From: a candidate division WS1 bacterium
GTDB lineage: Bacteria; Armatimonadota; Zipacnadia; Zipacnadales; UBA11051
Length of the DNA: 32,364 bases
Assembly: GCA_012518355.1 (NCBI GenBank)
Contig: JAAYSP010000131.1
Span: 1-32,364 of the forward strand
Direction: 5' to 3'
Both the position numbers and the translations under genes were made by a program. Each line of letters opens with the position of its first letter. Positions within the stretch are counted from its first letter, which is position 1. Of the stretch, positions 7,904-16,657 are shown piece by piece. The notes beneath the pieces were generated by a model, which was given only the letters and a program-made list of their open reading frames with translations, had not been told where the DNA came from and did no database searches.

Positions 7904-8668
7904 ATGGGCAAGCATGTAACCAAGCCATCTGGCTCAGGCAGCGGCCCTCCAGCGTGGGTCTGGATACTTGTCGGTGCGGCAGCTCTGGCCATCCTCGCTG
8001 GTGGCTCACTGTTGGGCTATCGTATGCTGCACGGACCAATGGGGGCCGAACCACTGCCTTCCGCCGCCGACTTGCCTGCACTACCCCGCCCTGAACTACC
8101 GCAGGGACAGCCTCTACCTGCAGGCCCGCAGGCGCCGTCGCTGCCTGACGCTCCCGGTCTTCCGCAGGCCGAAAAATCTGAGCCAAGCCTACCTGAAGCA
8201 CCGCCTTTGTCCGCAACCGACGCCGCTCCCCCAAAGCCGTCCGGTCCATCCGGAGGCATATACTACGCCGCTACCGTGCAGCCGTATCAGGTCAACGTGC
8301 CCGGGATACCACAGACACCTGGTATGCAGTTCGTGACAGCGATGTACAAAATCGTGAACAAAAGCACCATAAGCGTGCATGTCGAGCACAACCTGACAGC
8401 CCTCAGCTACCAGGGGGCAACGTACTATCCGTACGTGTGGGCATCGGGCATGGACGCAATCGCTAACCGCCGCTTCCTGTCACCGGTGACTCTGGCCCCC
8501 AACAGCATGACTGAGGGCTATGTCGGCTTCCAGGTTCCCATCGGCGCAACTGGCGTCGAACCTCTGTTCATGCCACAGGGAATTCCCGGTGAGATCAAGG
8601 TCAGACGCGTGCCCATGGATCAGTTGCCATCACTTCAGGGACCTGCGCCAACGCAGACGCTGCAGTGA
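7904..8668 (+). CDS. Membrane-anchored protein with DUF4352-like Ig domain
   Basis: A 254-residue protein with a short polar N-terminus, one hydrophobic helix (about 18-38, WVWILVGAAALAILAGG) and a proline-rich linker (about 45-115). A C-terminal beta domain of about 125 residues follows. Its pattern is an opening strand, an FVTAMYKIVNKSTISVHV strand pair, LTALSYQGATYYP, then NSMTEGYVGFQVP. This matches the general style of DUF4352/TRF2-like immunoglobulin folds found on lipoproteins and anchored proteins of Gram-positive and related bacteria. The domain should face the extracytoplasmic side. AGGTGAT 5 nt upstream supports the ATG. The role is unknown. Confidence 0.7.
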   Translation: MGKHVTKPSGSGSGPPAWVWILVGAAALAILAGGSLLGYRMLHGPMGAEPLPSAADLPALPRPELPQGQPLPAGPQAPSLPDAPGLPQAEKSEPSLPEAPPLSATDAAPPKPSGPSGGIYYAATVQPYQVNVPGIPQTPGMQFVTAMYKIVNKSTISVHVEHNLTALSYQGATYYPYVWASGMDAIANRRFLSPVTLAPNSMTEGYVGFQVPIGATGVEPLFMPQGIPGEIKVRRVPMDQLPSLQGPAPTQTLQ

Positions 8669-8733
8669 GCCAATCGGTTGCGGCCAGCCACAGTGGAGCC
8701 ATATCTACAGTCCACGCTCCGTAGGAGAGCATG

Positions 8734-9609
8734 ATGCTGCACGAACTGACAGATGCCAGCCGCAACTACAGCTTCGCAGCCAGCCACGAGCCCGCACTTA
8801 CAATCGCACCGGGCGATGCCGTCCGCTTCCATACTCGCGATTGCTTCGATGGCCAGGTGCCGATGGAGCCGAATCCGGACAACCTGACCAGGCACGACCG
8901 GGCTCGGGGCAATCCGGCCACCGGGCCAGTGTTCATCCGCGGCGCTGAACCGGGGCATGCGTTGGTCAGCACTATCCAGAGCATAGACCTGGCGCCTCAG
9001 GGTTTGCTCGGCGCAAGCAATAGAGACGGAGCCGACCGCTGGATGGCCGTAGTGGATATCAGAGATGGCATGGCGCACGTGGACGGCTGGACGCTACCGA
9101 TCCGGCCGATAGTGGGCGTCATGGGGGTGGCACCTGAGGTCGCGGAGATACCCAACACGACCCCTGGCCCGCACGGTGGAAACCTGGACAGTCCTGATCT
9201 GGGCATCGGTTCACGTCTGTACCTGCCAGTGTTCCATCAGGGTGCACTGTTTGCCTGTGGCGACGTACATGCTTTGCAGGGCGATGGCGAGGTATGCGGG
9301 CAGGGGATCGAAATCGCTGCCCGGGTAACCGTGGCCTTCGAGCTGCTACCCCGCCCCATCTGCCCCTGGCCGGTGGTCGAGACATCCACACACTACGACA
9401 TCATCGCGTGCGGAGCTGATCTGGATGAGGCCGCAGAACACGCACTGCTGGCAGCACGCGACTTCCTCATCCGCTATGGTGGAGCTACTGACCAGCAGGC
9501 GATCGCGCTGATGAGCATAGTCGGAGACTTGCGTATCTGCCAGATTGTCAATCCGCTGCTGGCCGTGCGCGCATGTATCCCCAGAGAACTGGTGACCAGA
9601 GAGCTATAG
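8734..9609 (+). CDS. Acetamidase/formamidase family protein
   Basis: A 291-residue cytosolic hydrolase of the FmdA/AmdA family, whose members release ammonia from formamide, acetamide or related short amides. Diagnostic segments are GNPATGPVFIRGAEPGHAL (about 59-77), PIVGVMGVAPEV, TTPGPHGGNLDSPDL, GSRLYLPVFHQGALFACGDV, and HALQGDGEVCGQGIE, all strongly family-specific. The length fits the short bacterial members (about 300) rather than the roughly 410-residue Methylophilus type. Two ATGs are adjacent; the second is chosen because AGGAG then lies 6 nt away rather than 3. No amide transporter or urease gene is nearby, so the physiological substrate is open. Confidence 0.9.
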   Translation: MLHELTDASRNYSFAASHEPALTIAPGDAVRFHTRDCFDGQVPMEPNPDNLTRHDRARGNPATGPVFIRGAEPGHALVSTIQSIDLAPQGLLGASNRDGADRWMAVVDIRDGMAHVDGWTLPIRPIVGVMGVAPEVAEIPNTTPGPHGGNLDSPDLGIGSRLYLPVFHQGALFACGDVHALQGDGEVCGQGIEIAARVTVAFELLPRPICPWPVVETSTHYDIIACGADLDEAAEHALLAARDFLIRYGGATDQQAIALMSIVGDLRICQIVNPLLAVRACIPRELVTREL

Positions 9610-10175
9610 AGAGGCCACTGAACGGGGCCTGCACCTAACTCTAGTCGCTTTCCGGCCGGCATGCCACAGAAGGCACCATAGACCGGTTGCGACACCAACA
9701 GCACCAGCACAGCAGAACATCGCGATGGCAACCTGCAGCAGTGCAGCCGGACTGGCCAGCGATTTCCCAGCATCGCACCCCGCCCCGCGAGCCTCTGTGC
9801 GTGGTGAAGAGCACCAGGCAGAAGTGGCAACAGCTCAATCAGAGTGGCAAAAAACGAGACTGCGCTCGTAATCTTGACCTCTCTAGGTGCGTCCTCGATC
9901 GCAGCCACAAATCTAGCAATTGCTCTCGCTTCTCCTCTCCAACATAGAGCACTTTCATCGGGCGGCTGTCATAGGAGGGCATGTTTTGTGCACCCCTGTA
10001 TGACATCGTAAAGCATCTCAGCTATCATTTCTAGCACAATGACAAACGCACAAACCTCTGATGGTAGAAGAAAATTGCAACTTTGCCCTCGATGTCAGGT
10101 AAGCTATAATGGAGGACGATTTGAGACAGAAGCCGCTGATAGATATGCAGGCAACGACACATCAGGAGGCAAGCG
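9610..10175. other. Long intergenic region upstream of aconitase
   Basis: No well-supported gene is seen. Short open frames on both strands lack ribosome sites and recognisable content. A 17-residue reading frame (ATG 9981 to TAG 10034) has a very good AGGAGGG site 4 nt before it, but nothing else supports it. The last part (about 9990-10110) is visibly more AT-rich and ends in the promoter listed separately. A small AGGCC/GGCCT stem follows the amidase stop. Confidence 0.5.
10083..10110 (+). promoter_or_regulatory. Sigma-70-type promoter for the aconitase gene
   Basis: A -35-like TTGCCC (10083-10088) and a perfect TATAAT (10105-10110) are separated by 16 bp, in an AT-richer stretch. Transcription would begin near 10117, giving a leader of about 60 nt before the GTG at 10176. 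Confidence 0.65.
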
Positions 10176-12098
10176 GTGAAGGGAACACTGGTTGAGCAGA
10201 TACTGCAAGAGCACCTCGTCGAAGGCGACCTGAAGGCCGGCGACGAGATCGGCATACGGATAGATCAGACACTGACCCAGGACGCTACCGGTACCATGGC
10301 GTACCTGCAGCTTGAAGCCATCGGCATAGACCGCGTGCGCACCGAACTCTCAGTGTCTTATGTGGACCACAACACACTGCAGACCGGCTTCGAAAACGCT
10401 GACGATCACCGCTATCTGCAGTCTGTAGCAGCCCGTTACGGCGTCTGGTTCTCACGTGCAGGCAACGGCATCTGTCATCAGGTTCACCTGGAGCGTTTCG
10501 GAGCACCCGGCAAAACGCTGCTGGGCTCGGACAGCCACACTCCCACCGGAGGCGGGCTCGGTATGCTGGCCATCGGCGCCGGTGGGCTGGATGTGGCCGT
10601 GGCGATGGCCGGTGCACCATACTACCTTGCCACTCCGCGAGTGCTGGGAGTACGCCTGACTGGACAGTTGTCTCCATGGGTTTCGGCCAAGGACGTCATA
10701 CTGGCACTACTTGCCCGACTGTCGGTCAAGGGTGGAGTGGGTAGAGTCGTCGAGTATTTCGGGCCCGGCGTGGACACCCTGACAGTGCCCGAACGTGCTA
10801 CCATCACGAATATGGGCGCCGAGCTTGGTGCCACCAGCTCGATTTTCCCCAGCGACGAGCAGACGCGACGCTTTCTGTCCGCACAGGACCGAGAAGACGT
10901 GTGGAGACCTCTGCAGGCCGCGCCCGACGCTGAATATGAGGAGATCGTGGAGCTGGACCTGAGCAGCCTGGAGCCGATGATCGCTCAGCCGCACAGCCCT
11001 GACAGGGTGGTGCCGGTCAGCGAACTGGCGGGCACGCCTGTGGACCAGGTCTGCATCGGCTCATGCACCAATTCAAGCTACAAGGACATGATGACGGTTG
11101 CCGCAACCGTGGCCGGCAAGACCGTCCATCCGGACACGGCGCTCATGATATCGCCCGGCTCGCGCCAGATACTGCTGATGATGACTGCAAGCGGCGCTCT
11201 GTCTGACATCATCGGTGCCGGTGCGCGTCTTCTCGAGACCGCATGTGGTCCGTGTATCGGGATGGGGGCGGCACCGGGGTCGGGCGCCGTCAGTCTGCGC
11301 TCCTTCAATCGCAACTTCGAGGGACGCAGTGGTACCGCAGATGCTGGCATCTACCTGACCTCCCCCGAGACCTGCGCCGCATCAGCCCTCACCGGTGTCA
11401 TAACCGATCCGCGAACCCTCGGCGAGGCACCACATGTACAGATGCCTGAGCACTTCTCGGTAGACGACTCCATGATTCTGCCGCCTGCCGAAAAGCCCGA
11501 GGATGTGGAGGTGCAGCGTGGCCCCAACATACGGCCAGCCCCTCGGCGCGAACCGATGCAGGACAGCCTCGAGTTGACTGTACTGCTGAAGGTTGGCGAC
11601 AACATCACCACAGACCATATATCGCCCGCAGGAGCCGCCTATCTGCCACTGAGATCGAATGTACCGGCACTGGCCGAACACGTCTTCGAGCGCGTGGATC
11701 CGGAGTTCGCCCGCCGTGCCACAGAGTCGGGGCCCAGCGTTATCGTAGGAGGGAGCAACTACGGGCAGGGCTCCAGCCGCGAACATGCGGCCATGGCTCC
11801 GCTACATCTGGGAGTGCGTGCGGTACTGGCTGTCTCGTTTGCCCGCATACACCTGGCAAATCTGGTGAACTTCGGGATACTACCGTTGACCATCAGCGAA
11901 ACTGACTATAACGCACTGGCCGATGGTCACCAATTACGCATAGAAGCACTGCAAGATGGCATACAGGCACGCAAGCTAACTGTCAGCAACCTGAGCATCG
12001 GCACCGAATTCACGGCAAGCCTGGAGGTCACCGACCGACAGGTGCACATCCTGCAGGCCGGTGGACTGCTCAACTACGTAGGACAAGCAGCGCAGTAG
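10176..12098 (+). CDS. Aconitate hydratase, Aquifex-type (putative aconitase)
   Basis: A 640-residue 4Fe-4S hydro-lyase expected to interconvert citrate and isocitrate in the TCA cycle. The N-terminal catalytic domains show DSHTPTGGG (about 119-127). The cluster ligands are C297 in IGSCTNS and C357/C360 in CGPCIG. The C-terminal swivel domain carries GGSNYGQGSSREHAAM (about 525-540) and LVNFGILPL. The compact length and the opening MKGTLVEQILQEHLVEG match the shorter Aquifex-type putative aconitases rather than the roughly 890-residue AcnA. A related hydro-lyase such as homoaconitase is possible from sequence alone. It starts at GTG, with AGGAGG 6 nt upstream and a good promoter before it. 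Its last 15 codons are repeated downstream in a tandem duplication. Confidence 0.9.
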   Translation: MKGTLVEQILQEHLVEGDLKAGDEIGIRIDQTLTQDATGTMAYLQLEAIGIDRVRTELSVSYVDHNTLQTGFENADDHRYLQSVAARYGVWFSRAGNGICHQVHLERFGAPGKTLLGSDSHTPTGGGLGMLAIGAGGLDVAVAMAGAPYYLATPRVLGVRLTGQLSPWVSAKDVILALLARLSVKGGVGRVVEYFGPGVDTLTVPERATITNMGAELGATSSIFPSDEQTRRFLSAQDREDVWRPLQAAPDAEYEEIVELDLSSLEPMIAQPHSPDRVVPVSELAGTPVDQVCIGSCTNSSYKDMMTVAATVAGKTVHPDTALMISPGSRQILLMMTASGALSDIIGAGARLLETACGPCIGMGAAPGSGAVSLRSFNRNFEGRSGTADAGIYLTSPETCAASALTGVITDPRTLGEAPHVQMPEHFSVDDSMILPPAEKPEDVEVQRGPNIRPAPRREPMQDSLELTVLLKVGDNITTDHISPAGAAYLPLRSNVPALAEHVFERVDPEFARRATESGPSVIVGGSNYGQGSSREHAAMAPLHLGVRAVLAVSFARIHLANLVNFGILPLTISETDYNALADGHQLRIEALQDGIQARKLTVSNLSIGTEFTASLEVTDRQVHILQAGGLLNYVGQAAQ

Positions 12099-12299
12099 GC
12101 ATCTCGGGCTGGCTGTGGTGCAGTCAGTCCATGCGGTAAGCAGCCTGGTATGGACAGCCAATCGTGCGCTGGAGACCGGCAGATGGGAGGCGCATAGCGT
12201 GAGGGCGGTCTGGCACGTCACATCGAAGGTGCCAGGCTCGGACTGAGCAAATCCGCGTCATCTATGAGACCGTAGCCAGGTATAGAAGATAAACTCACC
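12051..12299. repeat. Tandem duplication, copy 1 (aconitase tail plus spacer)
   Basis: It begins inside the last 15 codons of the aconitase gene and runs through the spacer. It matches 12311-12552 in direct orientation. Near-identical blocks include 12060-12104 (45 nt) and 12163-12214 (52 nt). The aconitase part differs from copy 2 at one synonymous base (Ala GCC/GCT). The copy ends with a segment resembling the uvrC stop-codon end. Confidence 0.9.
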
Positions 12300-12310
12300 A
12301 GGCGCGTATC

Positions 12311-12552
12311 CTGCAGGCTGGTGGACTGCTCAACTACGTAGGACAAGCAGCGCAGTAGGCATCTTCGGGCTGGCTGTGGCAAGATACCATGCGGCAGCAG
12401 CCTGGTGTGGGCCAGCCAACCGTGCGCTGGAGACCGGCAGATGGGAGGCGCATAGCGTGAGGGCGGTCTGGCGCGGCACAATCGGAGGTGCCAGGCCCGG
12501 GCTGAGAGAAGCCCAAGTCTATAACCGTAGTCGGGCAGAAGATCCACTCACT
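12311..12552. repeat. Tandem duplication, copy 2 (spacer up to the uvrC stop)
   Basis: Direct repeat of copy 1, offset by about 253-260 bp with small indels. Identical blocks are 12320-12364 and 12421-12472. It carries an untranslated relic of the final 15 aconitase codons including the TAG, and its end overlaps the uvrC stop codon at 12548-12550. A GGCTGGC/GCCAGCC stem and a GGGCT/AGCCC stem can form within it. No T-tract terminator is evident. Confidence 0.9.
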
Positions 12553-14470
12553 CCGACACATGCTGCACCAGATGCTGATGCAGCGCTTGAGCTACCTTTC
12601 GGTTCATGCCAGGGACTGCGGCCAACTCCTCCACTGATGCCCGCCGCATCGCAGCCACCGACGGGAACGCTCGCAGAAGCTGTGCCCGCCGATGTGGGCC
12701 GATGCCATCCACATCGTCGAGCATGGAGGTGGTCATCTGCCGACTTCTCAAGTCACGGTGGTAGGATATGGCAAATCGGTGAGCTTCGTCGCGGAGCCGC
12801 TGCAAAAGCAGGTGTCCGCGCGGATGGTCGCCCATCCCTAGGGGCTCGGCTCTCCCGCGGACAAACACCTCCTCCTGCGCCTCAGCCAGGCTCACCACCG
12901 CGATATCATCTTGCGTGCCGTGCTCATCCACCACAGCAGCTACTGCGCTGAGCTGGCCCTTGCCACCGTCTACCACCATCAGATCCGGAAGCGGCAGGAA
13001 CTTGTGACTACCACTTCTAGCCGCCTGTAGTCGCCGACGAACCATCTGTGCAAGCATAGCGTAGTCGTCCTGTCCGGCGACATCTCTGATACCGAAGCGG
13101 CGGTAGGCATCCTTGTCCGGCAGGCCATCTGTGAACACTACCATGGCACCGACTGCATGGTCACCCTGCAGATTTGATATGTCATAGCACTCTATTCGCG
13201 ACGGTGCAGCGGCGAGCTGCAGAGCCTCGGCCAGATCTGCTAGCGCGGCCGCACTTTCGGCTTTTCCTCCACGACTCTGCAACAGTGCCTCGAGTGCGCT
13301 CTGGGCGTTGATTTGCGCCAATCCCACAAGCCTGCGGCGCTCTCCACGCTGAGGAACCGATACATCCACCGGGCCGCCGCGCAAATCTGCAAGCAGCATC
13401 TCCCACTCCTCAGAATCTTCGACAGGCGCGCCCAGCAGCACGTGTCTGGCCGGAGGGTTTCCGGCTCCATAGTGTATCGTCATGGCGGCTTCGATGACCT
13501 GGCCAAGTGAGCGGCCGCTGATGTGCGTCAGGGTGTAAGTCTCCTGCATGCAGAGGCGTCCGGCCCGCACACCGAGTATCTTCACCACTGCGTTGTCGCC
13601 TTCAGCAGCGGCCCCCACCAGGTCCTGTTCGCGGTTTTCATTTGCCACGATAAGCTGCTCTTCGCCCAGCCGTTCGATGGTCTTCAGCTTATCGCGTATC
13701 GCGGCAGCCCGTTCGAAGTCCAGCTCGCCTGCTGCCCTCTGCATCTCGTCACGGAGCTCTGAGGCCACCTGCTCGGTATTGCCGTCGAGAAAGCGCGTCA
13801 CCTGCTCCACTATACGGCCATACTCCTCTTCACTGACATCTCCGGTGCATGGGCCGATGCACTGCCCCAGATGGTAGTATAGACACGGCTTGCCCGAGGG
13901 TGTGCCGTCAAGCGAGCGACGACACTGACGCAGGCCGAACAGTCTGCAGATCATCCGCCTGGTGCGCCACATCACATCGGCCGACGGATATGGGCCGAAG
14001 ATCTCACCTGCGCTGAGGCCATACACCTTGTGTCGCTTGGGATCATGAAAGCCACGCCGATACTTGCCTCCGCCGCCTGGTATGCGCACTCGGGCATCCT
14101 GCGGCAGATCCCGGATCACCAGTAGCCGCGGATACTTCTCAGCGGTCAGGCACAGATAGGGGTAGCTTTTGTCATCACGCAGGCGGATGTTGAAGTGAGG
14201 GCGATACTGTTTTATGAGCGTGGCTTCGAGGATAAGCGCTTCGGTCTCCGTGCGAGTGACCAGGTAATCAAAATCGGCCAGCTTCTCACGCATGACCTGT
14301 GCCCAGGGCTCCAGCCGATCACCCTCGCCTCGCACATGCTGACGCAGGCGGGCACGCAGCGACCGCGCCTTGCCGACATATATCACCTGCCCTCTATCGT
14401 CGAGCATCCGGTATACACCCGGACGTGAGGGCACCTGCTTCAGTTTGTCTATCAGTCCATCGTGGTCCAT
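12548..14470 (-). CDS. uvrC: Excinuclease ABC subunit C
   Basis: A 640-residue nucleotide-excision-repair endonuclease that makes both incisions with UvrB. The order of domains is canonical. An N-terminal GIY-YIG nuclease carries GVYRMLD and VIYVGKA (about 18-36). A cysteine-bearing region (CLYYHLGQCIGPC) precedes the UvrB-binding UVR motif ELDFERAAAIRDKL. The RNase-H-like C-terminal nuclease has ECYDISNLQG, VVDGGKGQL and DEAHRFAI. Two helix-hairpin-helix motifs end the protein (LDDVDGIGPHRR, AAVPGMNRKVAQAL). There is an extra stretch of about 25-30 residues between RLLVIRDL and GEIFGPYPSA, where most UvrC proteins have a short turn. It follows uvrB on the same strand after 100 nt. No obvious Shine-Dalgarno precedes the ATG. 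Confidence 0.97.
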   Translation of the reverse strand: MDHDGLIDKLKQVPSRPGVYRMLDDRGQVIYVGKARSLRARLRQHVRGEGDRLEPWAQVMREKLADFDYLVTRTETEALILEATLIKQYRPHFNIRLRDDKSYPYLCLTAEKYPRLLVIRDLPQDARVRIPGGGGKYRRGFHDPKRHKVYGLSAGEIFGPYPSADVMWRTRRMICRLFGLRQCRRSLDGTPSGKPCLYYHLGQCIGPCTGDVSEEEYGRIVEQVTRFLDGNTEQVASELRDEMQRAAGELDFERAAAIRDKLKTIERLGEEQLIVANENREQDLVGAAAEGDNAVVKILGVRAGRLCMQETYTLTHISGRSLGQVIEAAMTIHYGAGNPPARHVLLGAPVEDSEEWEMLLADLRGGPVDVSVPQRGERRRLVGLAQINAQSALEALLQSRGGKAESAAALADLAEALQLAAAPSRIECYDISNLQGDHAVGAMVVFTDGLPDKDAYRRFGIRDVAGQDDYAMLAQMVRRRLQAARSGSHKFLPLPDLMVVDGGKGQLSAVAAVVDEHGTQDDIAVVSLAEAQEEVFVRGRAEPLGMGDHPRGHLLLQRLRDEAHRFAISYHRDLRSRQMTTSMLDDVDGIGPHRRAQLLRAFPSVAAMRRASVEELAAVPGMNRKVAQALHQHLVQHVSE

Positions 14471-14570
14471 CGCAAATCAATTCTCGATGCGGCCTACAGT
14501 ATGATGCTCTATCGTTTGCAGTCTGCCAAATGGCACATCAGTCTGCCCGGACGCATCATGTAGTGCACAC

Positions 14571-16547
14571 TCACCCGGCAAGCATCTTTTGCAGGTCGCG
14601 GATTTCGTCACGCAGGTCAGCGGCCCGCTCGAAGTCCAGCGCCTCAGCCGCCCTGCGCATCTCGACTTCCAGGCCAGTGATGATATCCTGCAGATCGTGG
14701 TCGTCCATCTCTGCAGCCGTTTCCGGACTCACCACGCGGCTGGCCTCCTCTGACATCATCGCGCGAACGGTTTCTCGTACCGCCTTGCGCACTGTGGTCG
14801 GGACGATACCGTGAGCTTCGTTGTATGCCTGCTGCTTCGCGCGCCGCTGATTGGTCAGCTCCATCGCCGAGCTCATAGCAGGGCTGATGCTGTCGGCATA
14901 CATGATCACTCTGCCCTCTTCATGTCGTGCTGCCCGCCCCATCATCTGGATTAGAGATGTCTCCGAGCGCAAAAAGCCTTCGCGGTCTGCGTCCAAGATA
15001 ACCACCAGCGACACTTCGGGCAGGTCCAGGCCTTCTCGCAACAGGTTGATGCCGACCAGAACGTCATATGCTCCCAGTCGCAAGTCACGCAACAGTTCAG
15101 TGCGCTCCAGGGTCTCGATGTCTGAGTGCAGATAGTGGACCCGCACGGACATCTCGGCCAGATACTCAGACAGATCCTCGGCCATCCGCTTGGTCAGCGT
15201 GGTCACCAGCACTCGCTGACCTGCCTCTACTCTCAGTCTGATTTCAGCGATGAGGTCATCAATCTGCCCCTTCGTAGGGCGCACTTCGACCTCCGGATCA
15301 AGCAATCCGGTCGGGCGGATCACACACTCCACTATACGAGAGGCGTGTTCACGCTCGTATGGTCCCGGGGTAGCTGATGCGTAGATGACCTGATTGACGC
15401 GCTGCTCGAATTCAGCGAAAGTAAGCGGGCGATTGTCAAATGCAGATGGCAAGCGGAAGCCGTGTTCCACGAGGCTCTCCTTGCGCGACCGATCCCCCTC
15501 GTACATGGCACGCACCTGTGGTATCGCCTGGTGTGACTCGTCAATTACGAGAAGGAAATCCTCGGGAAAGTAATCCAGGAGTGTGTTGGGCGTCTGACCT
15601 GCTCGCCGGCCGTCCAGGTGGCGCGAATAGTTCTCAATCCCCTGACAGTAACCGACTTCCTGCATCATCTCCAGGTCATACTCGGTCCGCTGCCGCAAAC
15701 GCTGTGCCTCCAGCAGCTTGCCCCTACCTTCAAACCACGCCACCCGCTCTTCGAGTTCCTGACGGATGCTCTCCATCGCTTTTTCGAGCCTCTCTGCTGA
15801 AGTGACGTAGTGGCTTGTCGGAAACAGCATGACACTCTGCTGCTGCTCAAGCACCTCTCCGGTGAGTTCGTTCAGCAGGCTCAGCCGCTCCACCTCATCC
15901 CCGAAAAGCTCCACTCTGGTGATGATATCCTCATCCACCGGGTGGATCTCTATCACGTCACCACGCACTCGAAAGGTACCTCGTTCCAGCGACAGATCAT
16001 TTCGCGAGAACTGCATCTTCACCAACTGGCGGAGGATCTCATCGCGCTCGATGCGCTGTCCCACATGCAGGGGGAGCGTGATCTCACGATACTGCTCTGG
16101 GGAGCCCAGGCCAAAGATACACGAAACCGATGCGACTATGATGGTGTCGCGTCTGGTCATCAAATCCTGGGTGGCAGCATGCCGCAAACGTTCGATCTCA
16201 TCGTTTATTGCGGCATCCTTCTCGATATACGTATCCGTGGCAGGTAGATACGCTTCAGGCTGATAGTAGTCGTAGTAGCTGATGAAGTAGCCGACAGCGT
16301 TATTTGGGAAGAATTCACGGAACTCCATGCACAACTGGCCGGCCAGGGTCTTGTTGTGCGCGAGTACCAGGGTAGGGCGCTGCACCTCTTCGATGAGCTT
16401 CCCCACGACATACGTTTTGCCCGATCCGGTGATGCCCAGGAGCACCTGATGACGTTCGCCTGCCATCACGCCCTCGGCAAGGCCTTCTATGGCCTGCCCC
16501 TGATCACCCTGCGGGGTATAATCGGAAATCAACTCAAAGTCTGGCAC
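14571..16547 (-). CDS. uvrB: Excinuclease ABC subunit B
   Basis: A 658-residue DNA-damage-verifying helicase-like subunit. It shows Walker A GITGSGKT, the damage-probing beta-hairpin [18 protein letters not shown] (Walker B), [17 protein letters not shown] (motif VI) and a C-terminal UVR domain ([14 protein letters not shown]) that binds UvrC. GTG 16547 is preferred over the upstream GTG 16580 because GGAG lies 7 nt before it. It also gives the standard UvrB opening ([19 protein letters not shown]), and the longer form adds 11 residues atypical of the family. An extended -10 promoter lies about 45 nt upstream. uvrC follows, so the two partners are probably expressed together. Confidence 0.97.
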   Translation of the reverse strand: MPDFELISDYTPQGDQGQAIEGLAEGVMAGERHQVLLGITGSGKTYVVGKLIEEVQRPTLVLAHNKTLAGQLCMEFREFFPNNAVGYFISYYDYYQPEAYLPATDTYIEKDAAINDEIERLRHAATQDLMTRRDTIIVASVSCIFGLGSPEQYREITLPLHVGQRIERDEILRQLVKMQFSRNDLSLERGTFRVRGDVIEIHPVDEDIITRVELFGDEVERLSLLNELTGEVLEQQQSVMLFPTSHYVTSAERLEKAMESIRQELEERVAWFEGRGKLLEAQRLRQRTEYDLEMMQEVGYCQGIENYSRHLDGRRAGQTPNTLLDYFPEDFLLVIDESHQAIPQVRAMYEGDRSRKESLVEHGFRLPSAFDNRPLTFAEFEQRVNQVIYASATPGPYEREHASRIVECVIRPTGLLDPEVEVRPTKGQIDDLIAEIRLRVEAGQRVLVTTLTKRMAEDLSEYLAEMSVRVHYLHSDIETLERTELLRDLRLGAYDVLVGINLLREGLDLPEVSLVVILDADREGFLRSETSLIQMMGRAARHEEGRVIMYADSISPAMSSAMELTNQRRAKQQAYNEAHGIVPTTVRKAVRETVRAMMSEEASRVVSPETAAEMDDHDLQDIITGLEVEMRRAAEALDFERAADLRDEIRDLQKMLAG

Positions 16548-16595
16548 GACGGAGCTCCATACTGCTGAGGTGGTACGCACTTACTACAAGCATCT

Positions 16596-16604
16596 ATTAT
16601 ACCA
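16596..16604 (-). promoter_or_regulatory. Extended -10 promoter for uvrB
   Basis: Read on the minus strand, the sequence is TGGTATAAT: a perfect -10 with the TGN extension. No good -35 is seen at the usual distance, as expected for extended -10 promoters. The predicted leader is about 40 nt. I found no clear LexA-type palindrome beside it. Confidence 0.55.
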
Positions 16605-16657
16605 GAAGTCTAACCGAAACGGCTGAGTGGCATGGGGAGGAGCTGTGTGTAGGTGTA

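Noticed and set aside
9474..9908. Minus-strand ORF of 144 codons with a hydrophobic stretch, possibly a decayed membrane gene
   Set aside because: No ribosome site, overlaps the amidase 3' end, and no recognisable similarity in any minus frame.
12248..12310. Insertion-sequence ends at the tandem repeat junction
   Set aside because: No terminal inverted repeats, target-site duplication or transposase; a simple tandem duplication explains the sequence.
16548..16580. Longer UvrB N-terminus from GTG 16580
   Set aside because: Adds residues not typical of UvrB; GTG 16547 has a ribosome site and gives the family's standard opening.
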